DNA from: Atrichornis clamosus
Lineage: Eukaryota > Chordata > Aves > Passeriformes > Menuridae
Direction: 5' to 3'
DNA length: 64,000 nt
Assembly: GCA_013400975.1 (NCBI GenBank)
Contig: WBMZ01012038.1
Location: 124,001 to 188,000, forward strand
The position numbers and the translations under genes are program-made. The notes under the pieces are model-generated. The model was given only the letters and a program-made list of their open reading frames with translations, was not told where the DNA came from and ran no database searches. Every line of letters starts with the position of its first letter. The stretch's first letter is position 1. Of this stretch, positions 26,201-38,254 are shown piece by piece.

Positions 26201-26971
26201 CCATACACAGGGCTTCTATAAATGCTTTCAGAAAAATTTGTGTGCAGCTAATACTTCATATACTACCATACTTTCCTATAGACCAGAGCTCTTCACCAGT
26301 AGAAACTTTCCATGGGTGTAACATTTGCAGATACCAAAGTAGTGAGGTTGCAGAGAATTCTTTTTATCAAAGAGAGGGTGAATATGAAGTATGCAACCTC
26401 ATTGTCTTCCTGGAGCAATGCTCTATATGGTGTTAATCCTGAGTAATCCATTCACTTTTGATCTAGGGATGCTATTAATTTCTTATTTCTGGGGAGTTGC
26501 TTCTTTTCCACAAAATACTTCCTTTAAATTTCTTTCCTTTTGAAGCCATGGCAACTGTAGCCACCTATAAGAATTATTAATGCTCCAGAGTTGAGCTGTC
26601 TTTAGTAATTAACAGATGAAAGGCAATGGCTCAACAACAATAAGACCTCTAATCAGCAGGGTATATCTTACATGCACACTGGAATTGTGTACACAAGAAC
26701 GATTTGATGATGTCAGCTACAGATTGGTCCCTACAATCACAGCAAAATAAATACCACTGAGGGACTCTGTGAAATCCCTGCTTATCCTCTTGCCCTGAAG
26801 CTGGAAATGTTACACGGTTAGTTATCACTCAGCTGGCATCTTGACTGAATTTTGCACAACTTGTTACCCCAATGTTCCTGTGATGGTGAGACCTACCTAC
26901 CTCGGTGGGCTTGACAGCCTCATTCCAGTGCTCTGTTATCCTCAGTGCAGGCTCTCCCTGGTATACCCACA

Positions 26972-27375
26972 GAATCATAGAATCACAGAGCGTCCTGAGT
27001 TGGAAGCGACCCACAAGGAGCATTGAAGTCCAACTTCCGGCCCTGCACAGTGCCTGCCCCTCTGTTTCCCCTAACAAGGAACCTGTGGATCACAATGAGG
27101 TCTCCCCTCAGTCTCCTCTTCTCCAGGCTCAACAAGCCAAGTGATGTCAGCCACTTCTCCTACAACTTCCCCTCAAGACCCTTCCCCATCTTCATAGCCT
27201 TCCTTTGGATACTCTCTAATAGCTTTATATTTTTCTTATGTTGTGGTGCCCAAAACTGCATGAAGGACTTGAGGTGAGGCCACACCAATGGGACAATCCC
27301 CTCCCTCAGCTGGCCGGTGATGCTTTGCCTGATGCACCCAGGACACCGCTGTCCCTCCTGGCTGCTCTCCTCACA
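26972..27375 (-). repeat. CR1 LINE 3' fragment, antisense
   Basis: On the plus strand it opens with AGAATCATAGAATCACAGAG, the reverse complement of the CR1 3' terminal octamer-type repeats. The reverse complement of the conserved CR1 3' region follows: TTGGAAGCGACCCACAAGGA, GTCCAACTTC, TCTCCTCTTCTCCAGGCTCA, then GGACAATCCCCTCCCT and GATGCACCCAGGACA blocks. About 400 bp of the 3' end is kept, the usual 5' truncation of CR1 by incomplete target-primed reverse transcription. Open frames across it are broken pieces of ORF2 or antisense shadows. Its similarity to the common avian CR1 form is much higher than that of the 10.6-kb copy, so it is younger. Confidence 0.93.
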
Positions 27376-30300
27376 ACTAGAGCTGAAGTTTTGCTGGCAC
27401 CTCTTCTTCTGCCCCCAGAGATTTTAAGCTCAGCTGCTTCCTGGTAGTGAAGTGTGCATGGGAACGCATCAAGGTCCTTTCAGAACTGGTATTCAAGACA
27501 GCAGTCCCATATGTTCAACACAGTGCAAATATATTCTTGTCTTGGGTATGCTTTTTACATCTGAGCTCATGACCTAACCCCTGGTTCTATATTTACACAC
27601 TAGATAGTAGGGCCTAAATTCTGCCCCTCCATTTTCAGTTACCTAAAATTCAGGACTTGACACTTTCAAAGACAGCAGTGGCTGGAGGCATCTGGCATCC
27701 CTGTTTATGTTCAGATCTTGCCTATGAAAAGCGTCATGACAGATTGGAAAGCAGAGGCAGTATAACTGGGCATTACCTAGATGACGTGCCAGATGTACAA
27801 TTAAGTTCAATGCAGTATTAAACTCCCTACTCATTAATTAAGAAATTTGGAGATATATCTCAGCTATCTCCTGCTGAAGAATTAGCCAATCAATGCCCCA
27901 AAGTGCGGTGCATGTTTTGAAACTGTCTGTTAGCAAAAGCCATTAGCAGATAGGCATACGTTTACAGATCTGTCATGGGACTGAGCACCCGAACACCTCT
28001 CATGGCCCTATCATAGTATGGGCAAGGCTGTATCTGCACAGCAGAATTAAGACAGCATTATGGCTTCAGCTGGAGCGCTGTGCTAATGTAATTTCAACAG
28101 CTTCAGTAACAACCAATACAAGTGACAACGTTGTCAAGTTTGTACCGTGGTGTAGCCATAAAAGTAGGTAATGCTGCATCTTGCTACTGATTTTTATACA
28201 TGCTAGCAAAATCAAGGTAGGACAGACGTGCCAGCTTCTGCTATGAGGCATGTACTGAAACACAGATTTCAATGCTGAAAAAAAGCCATGGTCTGGAGTG
28301 AGCTGTGTAATCCAGTAAGAGGAAAGAGGCCAGTTGGCAAGTAATTTCTTTCTGCCTTTATTTCTCTAAGAACTAAACCAATGTTCTTGTCTGGGTGGGG
28401 TTGCTGAAAAACACAACCTTTTTAAAAGCTACTTTTCTCCCCCCTTCAAATACCTGAATCTAAACAAGTTTCACACACTTCTCTCTGGAAGAACAGTTTT
28501 AGAAAAACCAATAGATTGAAGTAGTCCAAGCCAGCATAAGAGTAAGAATTTCCATTTGGTGAATACTACTCACAGAAAAAAACGTTGTTAATGGGAAAAA
28601 AAATTTGGAGGAAAATGATTCTTTAACTATAAAATAAGCCATATATTTTATTTCTCATTAATGGTGGAGCTTGTAGCAAAGCAGTATATTATATCTTTGC
28701 ATTTTCTCTCTCTGTAAACCATGGGACCATGAAATAAATTTTCTATGTTTGCCTATTTGAACATACTCCTCGGTTGCACTTTGCCCACTAATGTCTACTG
28801 GAATTATTTCTAATATTCCAAATCTCTGTGAAGATGTCAAAAAGCCTCTTCTCTTGGTAGAAGAGAAAGACCTACCACAAAAATATTTCCTTCTTTTTCT
28901 CCAAAGCCGTATTATTGCATATGGGTTTGGAAATGACAGTTCATTCTGGGATTTATCTTAGGCATGAATAGGTTTTAGATTTTACAGTATTTTTAAGTAC
29001 TAGTAATTAGGGAAACAAAAGAATTAATTGAAATTTGTACCTTGTTAAGATACAGATCTGACAGCATCTTAAGCCAGGGATGTAGAATTGATTTTGTAGA
29101 TAAACCAACTGGAGAAAAAACCACTGTGCCTGTGTAATTTTTACAGCTTATCTTTTTTTCCTTTTTTCTGTGTTTTTGCCAAATGTGACTGGTGCCATGG
29201 AAAGAACCTCTGTGTGTGTGTCTGTTGAGAAAACGTAGAGTGGACCTGTCATTATATCCATCAATATTCCCACAGGACTTTCCTACAGCAGATTCCTGTA
29301 GAATGGTGACAGGTCATGCCACGAGAAACCCTAACAGGCATTTTTAAAGGAAGTGTGAGACTGGCAAGGAGAATCCCCTTGGCCACATGTAAATGTGACA
29401 TGGTGCAAAGTATTTCTTATATCCAGTCACTGCAATAGGCATCTGACTATAAGGCATGGTGTCCCAGGAAAAACACATGCACTAATTCCTCCCACAGCGT
29501 GGTGCTCCCTTTGCAGGCACCTTGCCTTCCATCTCCATGTTTCTTTTAACAGCACCAGGACTCCTCGAAATAGCCTGAAGAAATGTTGCCTGCCATGTCA
29601 CCAGCTTTTGCTGGTGGGATGGATGAAGGTGCCTGGTCCAAGGGCAAGGTGTGTTCTAATGGGTTAAACAAAGCCAAATTCTCCCTGAAAGTCAAGTGAT
29701 CTGGGCTGACTCAGAGACACCTGAAGCTTCATGTACAGGGAAAGTGGTGTGTCGAAGTCTTACACATGGTTTCTCTCAAATAATAGGGCAGATACATCTT
29801 GCAAGTCTAACTTTTCAGCAACTTTAATGATCACAAAAAAGCATGAAAAATCAAACACACAAACCACAGAAAAGCTTAGAGAAATAAGAAAGCTCAAAAA
29901 TTAGTTGAGACATGCAAGTTGCGGCAGCTTTTGAGAAAGAAAAAAGAAACCACAAATGGAGGAACATTTTCTCTTGAAGATACTGGAGGGACCTGAGTGA
30001 TAAGATGAGGTTTAATTCAAGGGCTCTAAGTCATTCAGAATAATGCAAAGGTAACACTGAAACATCTCTGATGGTATAAATAAAATCCTTCCCATGGTGG
30101 CTTAGACAAGCTAACCACGAAAGTAGGCTGTTGCTTTAATACGCCTCTTTACCTCTTATGTCTCAATGCGTCCTCACAAGTATGAAGTAAAGCACACCAG
30201 GGATTTGAAATACCATTGGCCAGTATTGTCTCTGGTTGCAGATTATCGAAATGAATCAATCAAGACACTTGAAACTCCTTGGATTCACCTGGTAAAACAA

Positions 30301-30871
30301 AAGAGGGATACTCTGCGTAGAGCAGCCAGATCCCAGTCTCAGAGCAGTGTGAAGACTTTGAGAAGGGTATCACAAAGTGAACAGAGAAAAAAGGAAATAT
30401 TTGAGCTCTTTAAATGTGGCACAAATATGCCCTTATCTAGAACTAGCTATGATACCTCCCTTATTTTAAAGTATCTTATATTTAATGCTTTTTTTAAGTT
30501 CTTCAGGCTTAAAGAAATTTCCTGAAGACTAAGTGTAAATCAGCCTTGCAAAATACTTACGGATCATGGTGGAGAGTTTCTTGATGAGTACCATATTGGG
30601 ATGAGCATGTGAATTATCTTTCAGGTTTTTTTAATTGTCTCCAGGCCTCCAAGAGAGAGCTGAATCAGAGAAATTAACATAAGAATTTTGATATATTGCC
30701 CTATTGTTTTCTTAGAAGCTCGGTTTAATGTAGAAAACATCTGCCTGCCTCTGAGTGCTCTATGGATCATTTGGTTGTTTGAGAAATCCCATTTCACTCC
30801 TTTTCCTCCATTGCTTGGCTGGAAAGTGCTTGGTCTTGGTAGCTGTCTGCCAAGAGAAAAAAAAAAACAAC
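27376..30871. other. Noncoding stretch, no gene recognised
   Basis: A phrase near 27,609-27,645 ('gggcctaaattctgccc') resembles text that recurs in old bird and reptile repeats, but is too short to assign. A 119-codon frame at 30,166-30,525 is rich in Arg, Lys and Ser and has no domain I recognise. It lies in unremarkable AT-rich DNA and I do not call it a gene. Confidence 0.55.
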
Positions 30872-31034
30872 AGAGAAAGAAAAGAAAAGAAAAGAAAAGA
30901 AAAGAAAAGAAAAGAAAAGAAAAGAAAAGAAAAGAAAAGAAAAGAAAAGAAAAGAAAAGAAAAGAAAAGAAAAGAAAAAAGAAGAGAAAAGAAAAAAGAA
31001 AAGAAAGAAAGAAAGAGAAAGAAGGAAAGAAGGA

Positions 31035-31073
<39 letters not shown>

Positions 31074-31077
31074 GAGA
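30872..31077 (+). repeat. Microsatellite: 206-base pure purine tract, (AAAGA)19 then (GAAA)10
   Basis: Every base from 30,872 to 31,077 is A or G. A perfect pentamer array of AAAGA runs from 30,881 to 30,975 (19 units). A mixed section follows, then a perfect GAAA array from 31,033 to 31,072 (10 units). An A-rich stretch (30,855-30,870) precedes it, which would fit growth from a poly-A seed. Long open frames on both strands here (over 150 codons, encoding Lys/Glu/Arg or Phe/Ser/Leu strings) are artefacts of the repeat. Long homopurine mirror-like tracts can form triplex DNA and are often length-variable. Confidence 0.97.
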
Positions 31078-33136
31078 CCTGTTTTATGCACTTATTGCCA
31101 TATGTTTTCCCCCACTACGTACATTCTGCATCAGAGCAATCCTAAGTACTCATGACTACTCAAGGCCAAATGTAACAGAGATAATAACAGATACTAATCA
31201 GAGTCTTCAGAAAAACTATTTTTATTTAAATGGCATTATTAATAATACAAATATTAGCATAGATTCCTGGAGCCAGTAGGATCCTGGATGAGTAGGCCTC
31301 ATATTAAGGATTACATCCCTAGTTTCTACACTGTGCTCTCGAGCAGGGCTCTGTCTCCCCAGAATTTTCTTCCCTTCTGAAGAGTTAATTCCTCTTTGTG
31401 TCTTCCCATGCTTAAATCTAACAGCCCCTTAGGGCTTTCAGAATATGCACTAGTTGTGTTTAACATTTGCTTAGCAACATTTGCATCATTACTTTTCTGT
31501 AATTAGAACACCTAGTGGCAATGGTGATAGACACCGTACAAATTTGTCATGTAGACAACCAATTTCCCTTTCAGACTCCTGGAGAGACATTACCTTTGTT
31601 TTGCTGTTTGATTTTGGCTGTCTCGCAGTGAATCTGAACATACTTTTCTCCATACTTGTTTTGGGTTTTTTTAAAGGAAATAATGTTTCCATATCCTATT
31701 ACTTGGTTTTTGTTATTCCCCAAAGGTTACATCTGAGACCAAGCTATTCTGCTTTCTATGGTGATGTTGTCTCTTTTCTGTATCTTCCACAGAGTTGTAT
31801 AAAAAATGCTACTACACCTTTATAATTTTGTCTCACATTTCTAGCTTAGAAAAATTTGTAAAATAAAAAATAATTCAAAACTGAGAAAAAAATTCACAAG
31901 CAGCAGAAGAATATTAATCTTTACTTGATTGTGTGGCAGAAGCTGACTTTCATCACAGAATTTTGCACAGAAAAAGGATTCATTAACAACTTTCCTCCAG
32001 GTTAGAAGGATTCAATTATTTCGGTGTCTTATGCTTTAAGGTGTTCGAGGAAGTCCTGTTTACCCAGACAACTGCAGGTCTTCTGGGATTCCTCTGTCAT
32101 GTCTTAGATAACCAACAGGATCTCAAATTGTATGACACATCTAAGTTTAGGTACCTGAATCACTTCCCAATAGCCCAGGTCTGGGACTCATCCTATTACT
32201 TTCCTATAATTGTAGAGTCTTGATCTGATGATGATGAACACTGCAATCACCTAAGCACAGGCATCAGTTGCCATCTAGGGCACAATGGGCTGTCTGAGGC
32301 ACCTGTGAGGGCAGGCAGACGTGACTCAGCATCCACAGGACACTGTGCCCTCCAGGGCTGGCAGATGAAGGCAAAGTGAGAGACCATACACTATCTAGTA
32401 TCACAGCATGTACCTATATACAGGTGCTGTGTCCTATCCTTAGTGTCTGTTTCCTTCCTTTGTGGTCCACAATAAATCATGAAACTCTGCGTCTGTGGTA
32501 TGTGACTGGAGGGGTTTTATAATATTTCTCCTATTGGATCTGTTAGTTTTATCTAGTTGTATTTCTTGCATTGCATCTTTTCTCTCTTGGTTTTTTGTTG
32601 GTTTTTTTCTTCCACATTAGTAATTGCAAAGAATCATGAGGGATTGCCCAAAGGAGAAAGGTGTTGAATTTTTGCCATAGATTTTTTTCATCTATTTTTA
32701 TTAGGCATTGAAAATAAATATGTGTTAATAAAGAATAAACTTTTGTTTGGAGTTTTATGACTGTAAAATATTTTTTTCTCTGTCAGAACTTTCTTTGTTC
32801 ATTTTATGCCATAATTCTAAGATTTTTTACAGTCATAAATGCAATTTCATGATCAGTATGGTCTTTCTTCTAATCTTCCACATGTACTGCGTTTTATCTA
32901 ACACAAAGAAAAGCAGTGAAAAGGGGACTGTTAAGAGTGAAATAGCCCAGCTGACCTACTTGATATCTCCCACCAGGTCCATGTGAGGCTCCTCGGGCTT
33001 TCAGTCTCTCCTGCTTGCTAGCTAATAAGCAAACATTGTGTTGAGGCTGAAGTCCAGGACTTTAACTTGCCTTAAATGATCCGAGTGCAGAGTGTTAAGA
33101 CATCTGATGTTAAGGGTATAAGGAGTGCTGCTTTGT
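31078..33136. other. Noncoding stretch left of the CpG island
   Basis: AT-rich DNA. A GC-richer patch at about 32,230-32,480 contains a CAATAAA near 32,470 that could be a polyadenylation hexamer, but no upstream coding sequence was recognised. Short 'tttaggtacctgaatcac' text near 32,145 recalls old dispersed repeats. Confidence 0.5.
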
Positions 33137-33200
33137 TCTCTGCCACACGCTTCCTGTGTGACCTTGGGAAAGTCTCTCACTTTGAATTTCTGAAAAGGCA
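33137..33200 (+). repeat. MIR SINE relic
   Basis: The run TCTCTGCCACACGCTTCC followed by TGTGTGACCTTGGGAAAGTC and TCTCACTTTGAATTTCTGAA matches the central MIR region, in which a 'ctctgccac' block precedes 'ctgtgtgaccttgggcaagt' and a pyrimidine-rich 'cacttaacctctctga'. MIRs are ancient tRNA-derived SINEs shared by amniotes, so a bird copy is expected to be short and diverged. It sits about 350 bases upstream of the CpG island and inside a 187-codon minus-strand open frame. Confidence 0.7.
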
Positions 33201-33479
33201 GTAGGATCTCAAGGTTCAAGCAGAAGCAGACAGCGGTGAAGCTGAACTGCAGCAGCAAATGTGTCCCTGAGATCCCAGATGCAGAAGGGGTCACTGTTGG
33301 GGTCACTGACTTAGCTAGTGAGCCAGAGAGCCCCAAAAGGGCAGAGGCCCGCTGGTGGAAAAACTCAGATGTTTGAGACATCATTATTATCTCTGTAAAA
33401 GCGAAGGAAAAGCCTCTCACCACAATTCCTTGCGGAGGAAATGGAACCTTACACACCCCCAGACTCTGTCCAAGGAAAA

Positions 33480-33800
33480 CTACCTCTCCCAGCAGCCTGT
33501 GCGCTGCCCAGTGACCGGGTCCCCTGCTCCGCCCCCCGCTGCTCATTGGCTCCCGTCCCTGGCCCCGCCTTGGTGCCGCCCCCACGCCCTCAGGTTACCG
33601 CCTGAGGACCCCATTTAAACGCCGGGTGGGCACGCACTCGGGCGCTTCGCCTGGCTGCCTGTGCGGGAGACGGAGGAAACTGTGACCGTGGATATTGGCC
33701 TGCCGGAGCCCTCCTTGCGCCTTATCTCTGGTAATATTGCGCTGTCCGGCTTGGGTGAGGGGGTGCTCGTCATCGGCGCCTAACAGCAGCGCAAGGCAGA
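33480..33800 (+). promoter_or_regulatory. CpG-island promoter, rightward
   Basis: I count about 26 CpG dinucleotides between 33,481 and 33,795, in a window otherwise poor in CpG. The parts stand in promoter order: GC boxes (CTCCGCCCCC at 33,528-33,537, GGCCCCGCC at 33,561-33,569, GCCGCCCCC at about 33,575-33,583), an inverted CCAAT box (ATTGG, 33,545-33,549), then a TATA-like ATTTAAA (33,613-33,619). The CCAAT-to-TATA distance of about 65 bases is typical, so initiation is expected near 33,640-33,650. A CRE-like GACGTCAT lies further down at about 33,882. Sp/KLF, NF-Y and CREB-type factors would be the natural regulators. Orientation comes from the TATA-like box and the donor site downstream. 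Some leftward transcription is also possible, as CpG islands often fire both ways. Confidence 0.8.
33642..33730 (+). other. Predicted noncoding first exon with splice donor
   Basis: From about 25-30 bases below the TATA-like box the sequence runs GC-rich without any ATG to a good donor-like CTG|GTAATAT, with the exon ending at 33,730. A second donor-like TTGG|GTGAGG lies at 33,754/33,755 and could extend the exon by 24 bases. No start codon precedes either donor, so the exon would be 5' UTR or lncRNA. I cannot name the gene. Start and end are predictions from signals only. Confidence 0.45.
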
Positions 33801-36252
33801 AAGAGGAGCCTGCTGGCAGCTAGCCTGCACCTGAATTGTCCCTCTCCAGAGACGATTTGGGGACCATAGCAGCTCCCTCCAGACGTCATAATAAACCCCC
33901 CTCGCACCTTTAGGTCACTGATATTGCCAAATCTTCATGTGGCTTTGTGTACCCAGTGTAAGACCAGCCGAGGTGAAGGAAATAACATGTTTTAACAGTA
34001 TCCTGTCTCATGCTGTTTGGTTGGGGCACTAGAGCCATTGGGACAGGCTCTGTGGTAGGCTTGCATAAGAAATTAGATTCTAGCTTCCCAGGCTTGAATT
34101 AGTTTTCACTGTGTGGTCTCACATACCTAGTGCTGTGGCAAAGTGTCCTTAAAGAATACTGTCCATTTTAGACCACTCAAATATCCAGCGATAAAAAGCC
34201 ACTCAAGCATAGCAAAGTATTATGTAAATATGGTCAGGATTATATGTGTTGCACTTTTTGTTTCTGTTGTAAAGGCGTACACATATATTTTTATTTTGTT
34301 CTTACAGATATTCACATTTGTTATATTATCCTAAACATGTACTTTTCATTGCTGTTTTCTGAAAGCTTGACTAACACACAGTTCCAGAAAGTAAAATACA
34401 GACTATCCCTTCACCCAGAAAACAGCTTCCCTTGCCTGCAACTCAGGAGAAAATTCTTACCCACACATTTTCTTAGTCAATTGTATAAGCAACAAGAGCA
34501 TGGGCTGTTATCAAATTAACACAAACTATATACAGAATAGAGAAAAAGAGAGAATTTAATATGTTAGAAGGAGAATGTTAGGAGATGTTTTCTACCATCA
34601 TATTTTGGGTTGTGCACTTGCATTTTAGTAAACCATAAAAATACCTTTGGTTAAACAATTTGTTTAACTCGCAGTTTGTGAGCTAGGAAGTATTGCTTAT
34701 GGCTCAGTTGAGTTTCCCAGACTTCAGTGTTAAGTTTTTTGGTGAGTACTATTCATGACCGAAACTAGGCTTGTTGCCTGGCAAAGAGGGTAGAGACATC
34801 TTTAGCAAGATGAGAATTGATTGGGTGAATGATGCCCCTTCCTCTGGGATCTCTTCATTTTCATGGTGATTGAAATGAAAACAGTGAGCCTTGATTGTGA
34901 AACTCTTTGCTTTACGGTGAAATGTAATAACCTAATCTGCACCCTGCTCAGTGTATATTCCAATATACATACTTTGATGTTCATGCTTTTCTGCACCTGA
35001 TGTGTGACTCTTGATGAGCTGGTTAGGGAGGATGCATTTGCATCACGTTTCCTAGGTTCATCTATCTGGCTCCTTTCTAATCTCATTTAACAGCTAATGT
35101 GGCTATTATTCCTTCAGCTGGGCAAACAGTGAATTTTTCCGTGTTTTCCAGTGAAAAAAGCATATAAAAAGAGTTCATTTTGAATTTAAAACTTCTGTTT
35201 TCCTTCACAGATTTTACCTACTACATTAGTAACTTTGTGCTTCTGCTGGAGATGTTACAAGGGAAGGATCCAGTCTGCTACCTTAATCACACCTTCCCTT
35301 CAGGTGCTTGGTTAACCAGTCCACCTGAAAAAGGATCCTCACAAAGTCAGTTAAGGAAGACAAGTGTCTTTTAATGCCTTCAGGGAAAAATCCTGTTCGC
35401 ATAACTTAGGTGTCTAAACTAGCTGGACAGAATTTCTGGAACACTGGAGGACTTGGAAGGCACTAGCAATAAGATTTATTTAATTAAATGTCAAGTGTAT
35501 AAGAATTAAATATATATGCATGCCTCAGAGAAAAGTCCTCACATTTCCTATGGAGTGAATGGGAGAATTAAACTTTCCTACAGCACAATTTTCCTGAAAG
35601 TAATTTAACATTATCTGATCTGTGTTACAGAGCTAACTGTTTATTTTCATTTACTTGGGTAGGGGGACTAGGGATTAGGTGTTCTGGACTCTATTCATAT
35701 TATAAACATAATGGATTTTTTTTTTCTCTCTAACATATGAAAAATTATTTTAAAGATTAAAATAAGGAGAGAAAAGAGAACATACTAACTCTCAACATGC
35801 ACTTTCTTCAACCCCAGGCAGATTTTTTTTGTGTGTGTGTTTTAGTCATTTGATATTTTCTTCAACATCTCTTTAGAATTCTAAATATATGTTGAAAGTG
35901 AAATGCTTTGAAATTAAATATCTTGGTATTCAGGAAGCTAACTATCGTGTCAAAAAATAAGGTTGTTAGTAATTTGGGTGCCTGTGGAGTTGAGAATTTC
36001 TGGAGAATAGCCAGTTTCCAAATTGCTAGGCATTTACTGAATTTTCCATGCTGAAATCCTAATTTAGGCAAACTGGTTTTTGCTTTCAATTCTTGATGTT
36101 GGATTTTTCCAAACTTCAAATTCTCTTGGTTTCTCTTTTCATTTGCTTCTTTTACAGTCTGCTCACTGAAAGAAGGTTAAAATGAAAGGATAGAAAATAT
36201 CCCCAAAACCCCCTTTAATATCTGCTTCATTCTCTTATTTGTTTCACCATAG
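33801..36252. other. Likely first intron, no coding sequence recognised
   Basis: If the promoter at 33.6 kb is real this is transcribed DNA. An acceptor-like TTTTCCTTCACAG ends at about 35,210, but the sequence after it gives no recognisable protein. A short GT-repeat run lies near 35,830-35,841. No repeat was recognised. Confidence 0.45.
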
Positions 36253-36599
36253 AATACTGGAAAAAGATAAAAAGTCAAAGCATTTGGCAGTGGAGGAACA
36301 TCTTTCAGTTCTTCATGGTTGAAAAAATAAGAAAAGTAGAAAATACTTTAAAAGAAGCAGAAATTAGAGCTGTTGGTTCAAAGCTGTTTCTTGAAATTTG
36401 TCCCTTGGAATTAATGTCCCCTGAAAAGAGAGTTTTTAAAGTGTGTCTACTGGTATCCCTAAAAGAAACTAGAGAAATGTTTAATTTAAGAAAGTCCTTA
36501 ATCTCCTTCTTTTTAATAGATAAAGCAGAAAATACACAGAAAACTGTTGATGACTTAGATGTTCTGAATTACTCACTGGAAGTACCTTTTTCTTACTAA
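36253..36599 (+). other. Possible coding exon or pseudogene fragment, unidentified
   Basis: An acceptor-like TTTCACCATAG ends at 36,252 and is followed by an open frame of about 115 codons ending in TAA at 36,597-36,599. It starts in frame before the first ATG at 36,315. A second acceptor-like CTTCTTTTTAATAG ends at 36,519. The last 26 codons (DKAENTQKTVDDLDVL ... EVPFSY) have a more protein-like composition than most frames in the window. An A run follows the stop. I recognise no family. It may be the last exon of the transcript starting at 33.6 kb, a retrocopy remnant, or chance in AT-rich DNA. Confidence 0.2.
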
Positions 36600-38254
36600 T
36601 GATCTTATATATACTCTAAAGAAAAAAAAAAACCAACACCATTGGTGGTCTCTTACAACTTGGTGGGGTGAATTTAAGGGGTGTACTGTAAAGACCAGAA
36701 GAACTGCAGCCCTGTGCTCTAGATGTGTCTGGGTTTCTCCTTCCTGGAAGACAGGATGCAGTGCCCGAGGCAGGATGTGAGAGCGGCTAGATGTGCCTCC
36801 TACCTTCCAGGTTGCTCATCTAATGCCTCAGGCTGAAACCCTGTGGTGGGAAGGAGCCATGGCTTAGGATTCATAAGCAGACAGCTGCGGACCAGCACTG
36901 TGCTTCATCAAAACTAATTGTAGTCTCTTCTTAAGCAGTCTGAACAAAATGTTGTCCAGTTTACATCAGTAAGGAAAACAGTGTGATAAGGAGTTTTGGC
37001 GATAAAGAGTAAAGGAGATGAAAGCCTTAGGTGCAAGGCCAGAAGGTCCCAGATAAACTTCCCAGATAGAAGGAATCAGAGCTATGTTTTTCCTGGGGAG
37101 AGACAAACATCTTGTAAGTGGGGCCTTCTTTTACAACAGTGACTCTAAGGTGGATTGGGCTGGTTGCTTGGTAAGAAAAAACAGCTGTAATTGTTTCTTA
37201 ATATCCCTTATTATTTTATATCTCAATATCCCTCCAGGGCTTTAAAATGAAACAAAAAGATGCTGTTTAATTCCACCAGGCTTTTGGTGTTATGACCTTT
37301 GTGCGGAGCTGGAGTTACACAGTAAGGAAAAGCGGTCCCTTCCTTGCATTACACATTCATGCATTTCTAAACTCGCAGGATGGCACAACAGCTGTCAAAT
37401 AACAATGGGAACCTGGCATTCTGTCCAGCAGGGCGTTAAGTCCCAGGAGAGCAGACTGAAAGCAGTAGGATCTGAAATAAAAGGTTTATCTGTGGTGCTA
37501 CAAGAAAAAGCAGTATCCTTCCCTGTTTCTTCTCTCACCAGCTTTATGTCATTTTCTTTGTGTACCTAAATATTGCTCGTGTCCAATGGAAGTGAAAAGA
37601 AGAACTAATGTGAATTAGCAAAGAACAAATTAGCATCAGTGTGATTTTCTTGACTGATATGGCTCCAGTAGGGAAACAAGAAAGTGATGAAATGTAGAAC
37701 CATAAAAGCTGTGAGTTCTGTTGCATTTACAACATTTTAAAAATACCTGACAGAGTTAATTTCTTATGTTACTTATAATACCACTTATAAGCACGTACAA
37801 CCTCTCCAGCCACTGAAGTCTGGTAAACACATCTGTATCTATACCAATATTTTTCTTTTTAACTGAGAAGAGCAAAATATCTGGATACTTCCGCTTATAA
37901 TTGCAGGACTTTCCTTTGTCTGCTTTGTACATCTTGATTGTGGGCTTGCATATGCCTGAGGTATTTTCAGCACTAGGTGGTCGCTGCCACCTTCCCTGTT
38001 GCTACAGAAGCTTCATCTTGCTAAACCAAGGTGTGAGCATCATTGTGAATGATCGGTGTGGAGCTGATGAACAATCTCTTAACACCAGAATAACTCCATT
38101 GAGTCCATTTATCCCAGGGTAGATGCAGTTAATTTTCCATTGCCTTTTTGTGCTCAAGCTCAGGATCATTGTGTCTAAAAACATGGTAACTTCTTTTAAA
38201 ATTTTAGGGAACTGGCACACGTGTTTGTTGCTTCCACCTTGGCCTCAAAAGAGA
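36600..38254. other. Noncoding stretch, no gene recognised
   Basis: An A-rich run at about 36,619-36,633 follows the possible exon. A GC-richer patch at 36,690-36,860 has no promoter layout. Near 38,081-38,125 the text CCAGAATAACTCCATTGAGT recalls the old repeat noted at 18,865, weakly. No coding sequence was recognised. Confidence 0.5.

Larger units (their letters stand above)
17410..26971. other. Noncoding stretch, no gene recognised
   Basis: Small old-repeat traces are listed separately at 18,865-18,920 and 20,098-20,200. A purine-biased patch runs through about 19,100-19,800. A 110-codon frame (24,670-25,002) ends on an AATAAA hexamer and a 145-codon frame (25,690-26,127) stands alone. 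Neither has a recognised domain, a good initiation context or flanking splice signals that I trust. A short inverted repeat (10-bp arms ATATTGTAGA, 3-nt loop) lies at 21,825-21,847. Confidence 0.55.

Noticed and set aside
30166..30525. 119-codon plus-strand frame rich in Arg, Lys and Ser
   Set aside because: No recognised family and no supporting regulatory signals. Length is within chance for 64 kb in six frames.
30621..31279. Open frames of 155-174 codons over the purine tract on both strands
   Set aside because: They translate the microsatellite into Lys/Glu/Arg or Phe/Ser/Leu strings. All frames stay open because the units lack stop codons.
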